In this document: positions 37,061-49,500 of the stretch, one piece after another
How the letters are laid out: each line of letters starts with the position of its first letter
How positions within the stretch are numbered: the stretch's first letter is position 1
From: Edolisoma coerulescens
Taxonomy: Eukaryota; Chordata; Aves; Passeriformes; Campephagidae
Direction: 5' to 3'
Assembly (NCBI GenBank): GCA_013397115.1
Contig: VWZW01001293.1
Coordinates: forward strand, 62,001 to 126,000
Length of the DNA stretch: 64,000 nucleotides
Made by a program: the position numbers and the translations under genes
The notes under the pieces: model-generated
Told to the model about the DNA's origin: nothing
The model's database searches: none
What the model saw: only the letters and a program-made list of their open reading frames with translations

Positions 37061-39579
37061 TGGGTGAAGCAGGAGTTTGCTGCAAGATGACTCCCACCTC
37101 CCAACTCTTCCTGGAGCTGTGTACTGGAAGCAGGCAGCGTCTTTGCCAGTGTTTGCCAGCCAGAGGAGAAGTCCTGATGTGCAAATCACAGCCCATCCAC
37201 TGTAAAGATGGTGTCTTCTCCTTGCTTTCCTTTTCTCACCTCACCAACTCCAATTACAAAATCTTTCATCGATGCGTTCTCTGTCTGCAGTTGCTACTTT
37301 TCCCTGTTTCCATGGCTTGAGGGGAGAAGGCTCATTCTAGAAATATCGACTACTTACAGCCAGCCTTTGCCCTACTCAGGATGACCAAAGAAGTTTCCTC
37401 ACTTTATAAAATGCAGGGAAAACAGCAGTAGCGCTTGCTTTATGGAACATTAAAAATGGAAGCAAATAAACATGAAAGCTCTCTCTAGAAAGAATGGACA
37501 ATCCTACAGATACCATATTCTCCCTCACACATCACCTGTCCCTCTGTGACAGTTTTCTGGATTCCAGCACATGTCTTTTATTTGGACAAACCCCCTCCAA
37601 GAGCCCTGCCTAGTAATGCAGCAGACTGAAATAACCAACAGGAGGTGCATTTTATTTTAGAGAAAAAGAGAATTTTTTATATCAAGACTATGTAATTTTG
37701 TGTCCCAAAGGCAGAAATACCCCCAAAGTGAAAGCCAACCTACAACACATCACATAAGGACGTTCAGTAGCACACAGGCTGCCTCCTGGTCTGCCCTGCT
37801 GCACCCAGCACCACTTCCTTGCTGTGCAGCAGATCATTCTGATTATCAGGGCATGCCCTAAGCTGGGCTACAGGGACAGACTGCTGGCCTGTAAAGGTCC
37901 TGGGCTATAAAACCTCTCTATTTCAGGTACTGCAGGGGAAAGGTGAAAGAACTCCTGTCAAGCACAACTGTGGATTAAACCATGTATAAACCAGATTCAT
38001 CTTCATCAGGGGTAGTTAGGGGTGGCCTCCTGGTCATTCCAAAGAAATACATAAATCACTGCAGTCCAACAGGAAAAAAAAAAGGCCTTAGTCTATGTCT
38101 ATCCCTGAGGTTTGATGTATTTTTTTTTTTAATAGATTGAGGGAAACTTGAAAACTATACTGTAGCCACTTTCTGGAAAAAAATGCAGTGTCTTGCAGGA
38201 TCCAGACACACTGGCCATGCATCAGCAACCAAATGATAATGATGTTTTCAAACATCCATGAACAAATTCAGTATTTCAGTAGCTCTTGATACAGACTAAT
38301 GCCCTACAGGGCACATTAAAACTTTGTTTCCAACAAATATTTGTGGATGTAGCTTACCTTTCATGCAGTCCCTTTGAATTCAGTGATAGTTCTCATTTAG
38401 AGACAATAACTTGAGCAGAACCGTGTAGGATCACAGGAATGTAATGGCTGTACATAGCAACATAGTTGTTGCTAGAAAAAAAATAGTTTTGAAAAGACTT
38501 CTTTATTTCAAAGACTTTGTGTAAATTGCTGCAGATTACTGAGTAAAAGAGTCACCAAGTGATCCATACTTGTATGGGTAAAACCCAAATGTTTACAGCA
38601 TGAATTGACCCATGCCATATTTTTGTTTATATTCCTTTTTCATCCTGTTTAGAGTACACAGGCTTATACAGATCTTTAAGACTAAAAACAAATTAGAACT
38701 ATTTTAGCCTCTAATCTCACTGGTATTTACTGAGGAGGGAACAAGGAACATGACCAAAAGGGTCTGGCTGCTAAGAGAGACCAACCAACCCCTCAGCATG
38801 TGTGGCTGGAGCAGGGTGGTTAAAGAACTGAAACTGGAGACCCACTGTGGGTCTTTCTTCGTGAGTTTAAATCCTACCAGCTATGGGATGGTAGCAATCC
38901 CAGCTATTGAAAGTCTCCTGCAGCACTTCCAGGATTATCTGTTTCAGTAGGGTTAGAACTGCCTTTGGAGGGGGGGAGGTGCAGAATAAGGTGCAGAAGG
39001 GAATGAGAGTGGTACCTGAAAAAATTATGGGGTTTTTCTTTCGAAACAAAAGAACACTGTCTTCCCAGTGGAGCTTGAAATCTAAACATTTTCCCTAATT
39101 CTTGTTTTGCTCCAATTGGTTCACTTTTTCTGAGTCCTTAGAGCTCTCCCGTATTTTATGGGTGACTCTCCTCCAAAGCCGAAAGGAAGCAGATGCAAGG
39201 CCTGCTAGGGCTGCAGTCTTAACACACTGCAACACCAGCTGCGAGGATTAAATTGTCATCTTATGTTCAGTGCTGACAGAAGCTGACTATGTGACAGAGA
39301 TGGTGACAGTGGATTTAATGTCTCGGTGGCAGTTACTTTGAATATCACTCGTACCACACATATCAAGCCAGTCGGCATATTAGTGACTGTGACTGGGATC
39401 AGTCTGAGCAGTCACTACGTTGCCTTTCTTTCTTCATCTTGTGCGCTGTCACACTTTGCAGCACTCCCTCCTACAGAACAGCATTCCTCCCAAAAGCAGG
39501 TTTCAGTTCATACACGCCATGTGGCAGTGGGGATCTGTCTCTCCTCCTTGCTCAAGGACACAGTTCCACCTTTACAGAC

Positions 39580-39910
39580 AATGTTTCGCTGGTGAAACTC
39601 AGCCCGTGTGTGAAACAGACTGTTCCCAGGCAGAGACCTCCGGCCCATTGCAGGGCTGCTACGGAGGAGCTCGGACAAGGACCTGGGAGGACACCTCCAA
39701 CCCAGGGCAGCACCCGAGGATGTGCTTTGGCTCTTGGCACAGCCCATTATCTGACACCACCATCCACATCAAGGTCAAGTTCATGTCAGCCTGTAAATTA
39801 CGGCAGCGGAGGAACCAGCACACATTTGCTTCTGCCGTCTCTCCTCCACGGTGGCCATTCCTGGCAGAGAGGCAGCGTGGACAGCTGGAGGTGGCAGCTT
39901 CTCAAACTAC
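39580..39910. other. CpG-bearing GC-rich patch in intergenic DNA
   Basis: About 11 CpGs in 330 bp within otherwise AT-rich DNA, overlapped by open frames on both strands (for example 158 and 185 codons on the plus strand). None shows a domain I recognise. It could be an enhancer, a non-coding RNA promoter or a fragment of an old GC-rich repeat. Confidence 0.35.
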
Positions 39911-41837
39911 TCTAGCATGCATTGCCAGGGCTTATCATCTGTGCACAGAGAGAACTCCAGCAAAAGTTGTTGCGTGACTTTACAATTTTGCCTGTGGATG
40001 AAGTGGCAAAATCCAGAAAAATTCTGCTGGCACAGTACAGCTCACCCAAAGAAGCTAATGTTCCTGACTTGGCTCTTCACTCTTTTTAAAACCAACTTAT
40101 GGTGAGGAGTCCTGCGCTGCTAATAGTTATTCTGACATGTCGGGGTTCTAAAGCACAAAGACTTGCCCTGCATTTCTGTAAATTTTTCTCACATTCATTT
40201 TTAAAGACCACACAGCTCAGATGCTTTCAGAAGGACATTGGATATTACATGCACCCAAATGTGACTCAAGCCTGAGAGCTGGAAGGAGGTGTTGTTCCAG
40301 TCTGCCTGAAGAATTTGCCATCACTCTCCCATCTCTAAGAGGGGTGGTTTTAAGCTGATACACCAGAGTGAAGTGGCATCAGTTTTTTTTACTTTCTTGC
40401 CACTCTGAAGCTAAACCAGCAGTTTATTTTGGAGTATGACTCAGCACACGAGGTCTAAACCTCATTAAGCTGAAATCTGGGTACGTTCTAGTTTTAAAAA
40501 GATGCTCATTTTTGCTGATTCTCTTTCCATTGCCAGAATGAAGCCGATTGTTGGGTGCATTTCTGTTCTGCGTGATACACACTATGACAAGTAGCAGAAA
40601 ATACTCATCTGCACATGTTTTATGATTCAAACACAAGAGGACACCAGTCTGCAGATCGTGCAGTAAAGAAATCAAGTGGACTACATAGTGAGATTACACA
40701 GTGAGAATACACATCATCATTTCTGTACTGTGCCCTTCCCACAGGTGTGGTCACTGGGTTTGGGATTTTTTTTTGTTTGTTAATATTATTTGATTCAGCT
40801 GAATCTCTGTTTAACCTTTTTCTTTTGACTGAAGCAACAGAAGTGGTTCCTTAATCCTCTCTTTAATCCTTTGCTGGTAGCTACTAAGTAGTGTTATTTA
40901 TAGCCCAGGCAAGACTGGATGGTTTATCACCCTGAGACAATTATAATGGTGACTCAAGCCTATACATGTAATTATTGCCAGAACTATTGGTGCCATGTTG
41001 TGTTGTGAGGCTTACATAAAAGTGCTGAGAACCTTTACTGGTTATTCCTCAGAGTTCTTGTCTTTCCTCTTTCTTGCCCAGCTTCACTGCCAGAACACTT
41101 GAACCTTCATGACTGACAAACCTGGACAGGGCACAAACTTTGCAGCAGGTCCCTCAGCAGAAGCAGCTCACCAAATTGGGATGTGGAGGGGAGAAAAAAA
41201 GAAATTCTCTTGGTTTTCTGGTATTTTTGTTCTTAATTGGCAGTGCTTTGGTGCCAATGAGGCATTCTCTCCACAGACAATCTGGGCCAAGGGGTGTCTG
41301 TGTTTGTGCAGAGTCTTGGTAACATTTGGCTGAGTCCTGAAAGTTCAAGTTGTTGAAAAGAGGAAGGAGCTTAGTACCTCTGGATTTTTATACAAAAACT
41401 CAAATGCTTTCAAATACCAGAGACTCAAAGGCAGAATTCCAGCACAGCTGATGTGGCCTGGCAGCTGGTGGCCCTCTGCACAGGCAATGGCATATGGATG
41501 GACCTGGCTGTTAGAAATGTGGCTGTGGGACATTCCTGGCTTTTGGGCATCGGCTACAGGAAAGGAAAGCGGCTCTGGGAACCAGAGCAGGATTCCCTGG
41601 TGCCTTCACAAATGTTAGGCACTCAGCGAGGTTGTATTGCTCGTACATCTTCGGGATTAAGTGATTTAAGTAGATTTTTGGTGCTAATGAAATTTTCTTC
41701 TGACTCTAATCGGCAGGAACTGTGTGGGAATTTTGTCTTCCTCTGTAGCAAGAGGGAATTCTTCTTCTCCCGTGTTCCTGCAGTTTGTTGTAGTTTGTCT
41801 GCAAAGACCACCTGGCCTGAGTGGGAGGTCTAGAAAA

Positions 41838-41872
41838 TGAGCAGCCACAAAGCACAGAACACATCTTTTATT
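41838..41872 (-). terminator. SULT4A1: Candidate poly(A) signal of SULT4A1
   Basis: On the minus strand AATAAA (41867-41872) is followed within 10-25 nt by a GT-rich stretch, tgtgttctgtgctttgtgg. This is the classic arrangement of hexamer and downstream element. Position and strand fit the end of SULT4A1. Confidence 0.55.
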
Positions 41873-43389
41873 CAGTAAGCAAGCAAGCACAGAAGTATAA
41901 TGTGTAGTGCTTAATATTCATACAGTACTAAAAATATAAAAATAGAAATAAAATTTCACTGAAAGCATTTTCACTCACAAATATACAAGGAAAAGTGCTG
42001 TCAAGCCACATCATGCTACACCACTTGCCAGTGCTGAACTGACAGTTTCCCAACAGAACCGAAACACTAAAAACTAGTCCTTCCTCACAGTTTTTGGTGA
42101 GCCTGAACATTTGACTAGCAAAAATGGGCCTCCTGCAGTTGAGAACCTAAAAAGCATAGATCTCATTACGTAATGGAACAATAAAATAATTTGGGAGAGT
42201 TCTATAGTGATAGTACCCTGCTTCAGGCTGTTTGTGTAGAGAGTAAAAAAAGATAAGAGAAATAAACTTGAATCCTGATTATAATCCAGATCAGTCATGG
42301 CTAACAATTCCTGGAACTTATTGTGCATGGATATTTGTGCAATACTCCCACCTGCTGGCATATCCATCAACTCTCTTCCTCAGATGCTGCAGTTCCCTTT
42401 GCCTGCTTTGCACTGGCACAGATCTTGCCCTTAGGTCTGGTGGAGTCCAGGAGAACAACCCATAAACAGTGCTAAGTGCCCTCACCTTTTAGTGGAACTG
42501 GAGCTTATCCAGCACCTTAAATTCTCTGGCTGCCCCTAAAGGGAGAAATCCACACCCACACAGCAAAGTGATGTGGGTTGCAGACTGATTGTTCAGGAAA
42601 GTCCCTGCACCAGGTTCCTGGCTTTTAAGCCCCATTTTGAGGGAGTGACCTAGAGCTGAGGGCTTAAGAATCTTCCGTTTGCTGACCCTGGGCACGGAGC
42701 TGAACTGCCTCCATCAGGGGCTGTCTCCATAAAGGCATAGGTGGGATTTGGGATCGGGCTGACAATCACAGCTGTAAATCAGAACAAGCCCTGTCTCACA
42801 GAGTGTGCCAGTGCACAGAACATACTCAAATCACACAGATAAGGGTGTGCAGAACCTAATGTGAACCCCACTTGGATCAGTTCCTATTTTGGAATGGGAT
42901 TTATTTATACTTGGTTATACCTGCTATAAAAATAAATGTGACGATTAACCCCTGAGATCATTCTAGCATACTGTTTTGGCCTGTTACTTGTTTCCCTCAG
43001 AAATAAATTTTTATTTGGTTTACGGATGTTTATTTAGGTTCTAGTGACAAGATTTTATAAAACACATTAAATAATCAATGTGGGGCTGAAAAGGTGTACA
43101 TTCTAGTTGCATATATGATACATACCTTATACGTATATAATACATTCCATAACAGCTGAATGTTCTAGTATTGTCTGGGAAGTCCTTGCATGGGGACAAA
43201 GGACTTAAATACTAGAAGATAAACAGCTGTTCAGGATCCAAGATAATTGCATCTGATATGGTTTACTTAGATTGTTTTTCTTTCTTTAAATCTTATTACA
43301 CATAATAGCTACAGTAGTTTGTCCAGCAGGTAATAAATGAATGCATAAAGCACTTCTAGCTCTATCTGGATATCATATGCATGCATTTT
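41850..43389 (-). other. SULT4A1: Inferred SULT4A1 3' UTR
   Basis: Sequence between the TAA stop and a strong poly(A) site. It is AT-rich, has no repeats that I recognise and no long open frame on the gene strand. The length of about 1.5 kb is close to the mammalian 3' UTR. The extent is inferred from the poly(A) signal, and earlier AATAAA-like hexamers at about 42900 and 43030 could give shorter forms. Confidence 0.5.
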
Positions 43390-43502
43390 TTATAAATAAA
43401 AATCGAATGTGAGGTCACATTTTCCCATCTTCTGTTTATAAACTAAATCAAATTTCTCATTCATTGAAACAGTGAAGATGTCTTTCCATAGCCCAACTCG
43501 TC
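43390..43502 (-). CDS. SULT4A1: SULT4A1 exon 7, C-terminus and stop
   Basis: 113 nt coding, acceptor tttcag. It reads RVGLWKDIFTVSMNEKFDLV then YKQKMGKCDLTFDFYL and stops with TAA at 43390-43392. It contains the KxxxTVxxxE dimerisation motif. The C-terminal residues match the mammalian protein essentially residue for residue from memory. Confidence 0.97.
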
Positions 43503-46500
43503 CTGAAACACAGAAAAGAACACAAGTCAGAGAGTGGAGGTAACAGGACACCAAATACCTACAGCCTAATTGTGCAGGGCCCCAAGTATCAGCTGCGAGA
43601 TCCTGATCAGTCTGGGCTTTCACTGAAAGCTTAATGAGACCTAAGGCTGTTCATTGTCTCACCCAATTACTCCAGCACAACCCTTGCAGAGCCTTAAAAC
43701 AAGAACCACACACCTCTTCAGCTGCACGAGCCCAGTGTTACACAGGAAGAATTCAGATTTGCATGAGACTTTACTCCGGCCTGAATCAGAAATGAACACA
43801 GATTTTGGGTTGGGTGTTCACTTAAATGTGGATTTCTGCTTTCAGTGCAAATTATGGCTGTTAAATAATTCCAGCAGCTAACAACACATTTCAAAATTAC
43901 GGTGCCTACGGCATCCACTCGTTAGAGAGCTATCCAAAAGGTACATGGAATGTGGGGCATAAAACTGGCTACTGAAGTGTAATATTTTCATTGCTAATTT
44001 CTATTATTCTGTGTTTGGAGATAAGTCAAACAGAAGAATTTCCACTTCCCAACATGGAGAGATTTGTTTGTTAAATACGAGTTTCTATCTGTGAAAGAGA
44101 ACAAGTGCCACACACTCAACTTGTGCCACTGGCATTTTAATTTTGAGCATGAGGAATAGGAAGCTTTTGGGGGGTGCAATATGGGCCGTGAACACCTTCC
44201 TCCTATGAAGTATTCTATGGAACCCAACCAGTAACATAACCTGGTGACCCTGCTGAACCTACCAGCCAAAGACAGCAGCCCTCTTAACAACTGTTTCAAT
44301 GCAGCCCAAAATATATTTAACTAAAGTCAGCCAGGGTTACTTGTGGCTGAATAAACCCCATGGAATAACCAGACTGAGAGGCCCAATTCTCTTCTCATTT
44401 ATGCTGGAGATAAAGACAAAATCCAGACTTGTTCAACTGGAATAAATGAAAGGAGAATTGGGACTGTGCTACCAGAGTTTAATCATAATAGCAAGAACAA
44501 AGCTACATGCAGGGAGCTTAATTATGCATTTGATGCATAAGAAGAATAACAATTTAATTCAATTAGCATTGCTTTTATGCAGCTACTTTATAATTGAGAC
44601 CAAAGACAAAACTGTCTGAAACATCTACATATTACTTATTAACATGATGGTATAGCACGTGTGGCAAGGGCCATTTTATGAAATCAGGCCTTTTCTATAA
44701 TTCCTGAAGGTGTGAAAGTGTCCTGGTTTCTTTTCAGGATCCAAAGACCAGAACAACCTGACACTGAAAATGCCATTTATTGTTTTCACCAAATTTCTCA
44801 TGTATTTTTTAAAAAATAAATTAAGAAAATGCTTACAATCATAAACATCTGATACTAACTTAAATTTTGCTCTGGCAACTATAACTGCAAAAAGTACAGC
44901 ATGAAACACAAACCCCTGTATTTCCCATTGAATAAGGATAATTAAGTATTTTCTTCCTCTGTAAAGAAAAGCCTTTTATTTCTGAGTCTCCCTAAAAACA
45001 TGTATGGACAAATGACAAGTTTTACAGATGACATACATACACAGTGGAATATTTGTAACAATTTTTTTCTTTTTTACCATATGAATTGATAGCTTGTCAA
45101 AAAGTCACCCACCTGGTTTATGATTTGAATCATGCAACTGCGTAAATTATGATGTGATAAGAGTCAAATACAAGTAACATATCTAATCATTGCTCTGCTT
45201 TCACAGCAGTTCAGGGTTATCTTCAGAGTAAAGATCAATGTGCTAAAAGAAAAAAAATGAAGAACTAAAATAAAGCAAAATAATAAAGTAAATGTAACTA
45301 ATGACAAATTAAAAATATTTGAAACAAATTACAATCAGCTGTTATGTCATTGCCACCATTCTTTGTCACAGAAACGAACAGAGAAGGAACAAAGCACTGC
45401 TAATGAAGCTACATTCTGGAGTAACAAAATATTGTAAAAGCCAAAGACAGCAAAGAAAAGAAATTCAAAATAAGGATATTTATACTGAAAAGCACACAGC
45501 GAACAAATGACAAAATACCACATTAAGTGCTGTAGCTCCCTTCCTTCTCTATTACAACATGAAGGCTTCCTTTTGAAACATTTGTAGACAGCAGAAATAA
45601 GAGGGGCCAACAAGGAGAACACAACCCCGCTGTTTGTAAAGCCTTGCACCCACATGAGCACCTTATCCAAGGACCAGGGGATGTCCCAACCAAATGTGTG
45701 ACAACTGAATAAATAACTAGCTGATACAGAGTTAGTAGTCAAGAGGGACTGATAATATCTGTTATTTTCATCAGAGATTTGAAAATAATTATAAATATTA
45801 CCATTGGTATAATTTGCAGATCACATGAAGGCTGGCTGAAAGTGGTAGTATGGAAAGGGCTCCTACCCACAGAAATCTAAAAGCAAAGTATTCCTGTCAT
45901 AATCCCTGAATAAGGGACAATAACCTGCAAATCGATTCCTCTGAGAGACTTTGTGGTCATGATAAACACGTGCTTCATGCATGATGCTGTATCATAAAGT
46001 GCTAACATGGCTCTGGGTGGAAAAGAAGGGAAAGTTCCAAATAAAACTGGATTAAATGAGTGTATGAAGTGATTTTTTGTTTGGATAAGGCATATGTTGG
46101 GGTAACATAGGAACTGACCATATTGACGTGGTTCCCTCATTTCTAAAAGTGCTGTGAAGCAGCCCACAGAAAATAATTTGAGGGAGCCTAACTTCACTCT
46201 CACACTTCTCAAAGACTACTGAAAGGACTTGATTTCTTATCAAAGGACAGATGTATCAACAGATCAAATGGCACCTTCAGGTTCCTAGAGAAAGATCTCA
46301 CCAGAATAAACATCTGGAAGGTAAAGACATTTTAAACAGCTGAGGTAGGCAACGAAAATAAAAAGCTCATAAGGGAAGCTGTGGTTCCTTGCAATTTTAT
46401 GCCTTCCACATTAGAAATATCTGCTGTTCTAGAAAACCTGATATAGTTAAACCTGAGGGCTCAGGCCAGGATAAACTGTATGAGATGGTGTGGGCTTTGG

Positions 46501-49500
46501 CATGGCAAAGGTCAGAAGGAGCAGTGCAGAGTTCTCAGCACGAAGAGCTGAATCCATTGAACCAAGAAAAAGACTCTCTGACAGAGTGGTTTGAAATTAC
46601 ACTTGTTAATCTGGGATTCTTCCATCCTTTTCTGTCACTTCTACATAACTTCATTTCAAAAGAACCCAGCCCTCAGATTGCACCAACAGTCAGTCACCTC
46701 CTATCCTTCACATGGCAATATTTTGCCAACATCTAGCACACCCTGAAGGTTACTAATCTGCTTCTTGCAACTTCTCCAAGAAGAGTTTTGCTGTGGGTTT
46801 TAAACATACCCCTGCCAACAGGAAGAGCCTCTGCATTACAGCACTGATCAATGAGTTGATGGCAGTGTTCCACCATGGATTCCAACTGTGCTTTGTCATA
46901 AGAAACTCCTAAGAACCTCACCAGCTGCTCAACCATTGTTGCTAGGTCCTGTAAGAGAGCATTTAAAACCCAGGTTATTTCACAATATTTAAAATTACAT
47001 TTTCAATGAGTTTAGCTATTTCAAAGTAAGCTATATCCCAGTGAGTGTGAAAAATACAAGTGCAGAAGTTGCAGAAACATCACTGCCTTGAAGTTTTGCC
47101 ACCTTCCAATTTGCTGAAAGGAAACACATTCTGAGCAATTAGAGTAAGACAGGCTGGCAGAGAACACGGCCATGCAACCTTCAGATGCTGGAACAGGGAA
47201 CAACTGAACAGTAATCGTGATGCTTCCCACTTCAGAGAACCCCCCACCCTTAACTGATCCCTTTGGAATACCAGCGCACTTCAGAGGATTTAAAAGTTAC
47301 TTTGATTTTGACCTTAGTCAAATAAACAAATAAAAATATTAGGAGAGCCCTTCTTCCTTTGTCAGCTTCTGGGACTGCATTCATGTAGATGGAAAGGATC
47401 TGGTGAGGCGGCCTCTGAGAATAACCATTAATTTACATCTCCAGAATTCCAGGGTTCCTCAGCATGAGTCGCAAGGACAAAATAGTAATATTTAACAGAA
47501 AGCAGGAAGATGCTGTGATGCCACCCGCTGGTGAGCACAGCCAGGAATACATTAATTATTCAAAACCCTGGGTTTGAAATAATTTTGACCAAACTTTACT
47601 CAATCAGATTGTATTACACCTTCTTTTAGAATCCCACTCCATCAGAAGGCTCAGTAAAGCTGGAACTATAATTTACCCAGCTTTATTGAGTCTTGCCCTG
47701 ATTTTGTCTTTTTACAGGTTTAGAAACAGGAGCTGGGTTTTTCCTACGTTTGCATTAGCTTTACAGTCAAATAAACATTTTGAAGTATTTTCATTAGCTC
47801 TCAAAAATACATTTCTGCAATAAGAAATCTGTAGTATTTTCACTAGATTTCTGATAAAAGTGGATTTATTAGCCAGCATACTGTAAGGACCCAATAATTA
47901 TATCCACCTTATGCTACATGATCATACCCTCATTGTTTTCAAATTCGTTTCACAGAAAGCAGTAAGAACAACCAAATAATCACAATAAATGCCAAACACA
48001 TAGGACAAAATATTGATTATATACTTTTTTTCCTCATTGGTACAGCACATACAGCAAGACTTTTTGTTTTAAATGAATGTCCAGGGCTGAGTGTAGCAAG
48101 TACTGAACAGTTTCACATCACTGCCTTCTCTGCAAGTAGTTCAGTGCCTATGGATGCAGGTAGACTCCCCAGTAAATTAATATGTATATGAAAGTGCTTA
48201 AAGTCCATAGAAGCTACTGAATGTTTAAAGCCAGTGCTTTAAAAATGGCATCACGCATTAGGGAGCCCAAATATGGACATAAGAATGTAATTTTGTGCTT
48301 CATCATGTATTTTAAAAACTAGGATGCTAAATGTGATTAAAACACCATTTTGCTACATCTAACCTACCTTATGCATATCTTCATACTTGAGAAAAAGTAC
48401 ATTGGCATCCATGTGGTGTTCCCAAAACTCTTGCACATGTTCAAACCACGAACCATATCCTACTACAAAAACATTATGATTGGCATGAGGAAAATGAACA
48501 CTTTGGTTATTAAGCCATTTTCAAAAAGAAAAACAGAAAGAGAAAAATGAAACAACTGGAATGGTTCATAGCCCCAGGAGAACAGTGTCTCATTTTGACC
48601 CATGTGATGGAAGACCTAACCCCCTCCCCAAAACTTTACTCATTTGTTTTCCACTTCTCTGATTAAGTCCACATTTGCACCGATTTCAGTCAATTTATGT
48701 GTCTCTACCAGAGGTTCAGCCACTGGTACTTGGTACTTACAATCTCAAGAATCTCTTCTGTTGCCAATATTAGAAGACAACCCCCTGAGAAATGCATTTT
48801 GCATATTTCTCTGTTACCAGTGACTAATACCCCCAAGGTACTTCACATAATCAAGGCAGGAGTTAAGCAAATATGGTAAGAAGTTTTCCAATTTTTTCCC
48901 CAATATTTTTTTGGTAAATTTTATCTTTTCAGCAAAGCAGCCGTAGAAAAATAATAATAAAAAGAGCTGTTTAGCGTATTTTGAAGCCACCTTTTCTCTT
49001 TGATTCTGGTAACTGGAACACTGATGTGTTACCTTCATGCATCCATTTCTTAAGGGGTCTATGGAATGGGAATAACAAAAATTGAATCTTTCCTTCATAA
49101 AAATTGAAAATTGGTCAGTTGATTAAAATTATTTTCCTATGAAACTGACCTCTTTGTCCACTGGACATGTTCGAGTTACCAGGATTCTGCTGTATTGCTT
49201 TCACGAGGTGCAAACATTCAGCTGAATGCTAAATTTACCATATTATAAATATCCCATTTGCACAGTTATGGCTACAGAACATGCTATGATGTTTTACTGG
49301 CTCTGGGAGGTTGTGATAAAGTCAGGCAGCTGCTACAAGATAAAGACACAAAAGACTCTTGGGATACTTACATGGAAAAGAGCACCCAACCTTCCTATCT
49401 TAGAAGACCTTCTAACGTGTCTTTCTTATGTCTCTGGTCTAGAAGTTCCTGATCATGGGCTACAGGCAAACATTCCATTCCCAGGGAATGCAAAAGGAAA

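Larger units (their letters stand above)
29351..41837. other. Intergenic region between EFCAB6 and SULT4A1
   Basis: 12.5 kb with no supported gene. It contains an LTR-like repeat at about 36.6-37.1 kb and a GC-richer, CpG-bearing patch at about 39.58-39.90 kb. Open frames here are short and show no domains. Confidence 0.6.

Noticed and set aside
39326..39977. Overlapping plus-strand frames near 39.4-39.9 kb as a gene
   Set aside because: Several frames are open at once, as expected from GC-rich sequence, and none shows a domain. Kept only as a CpG patch.
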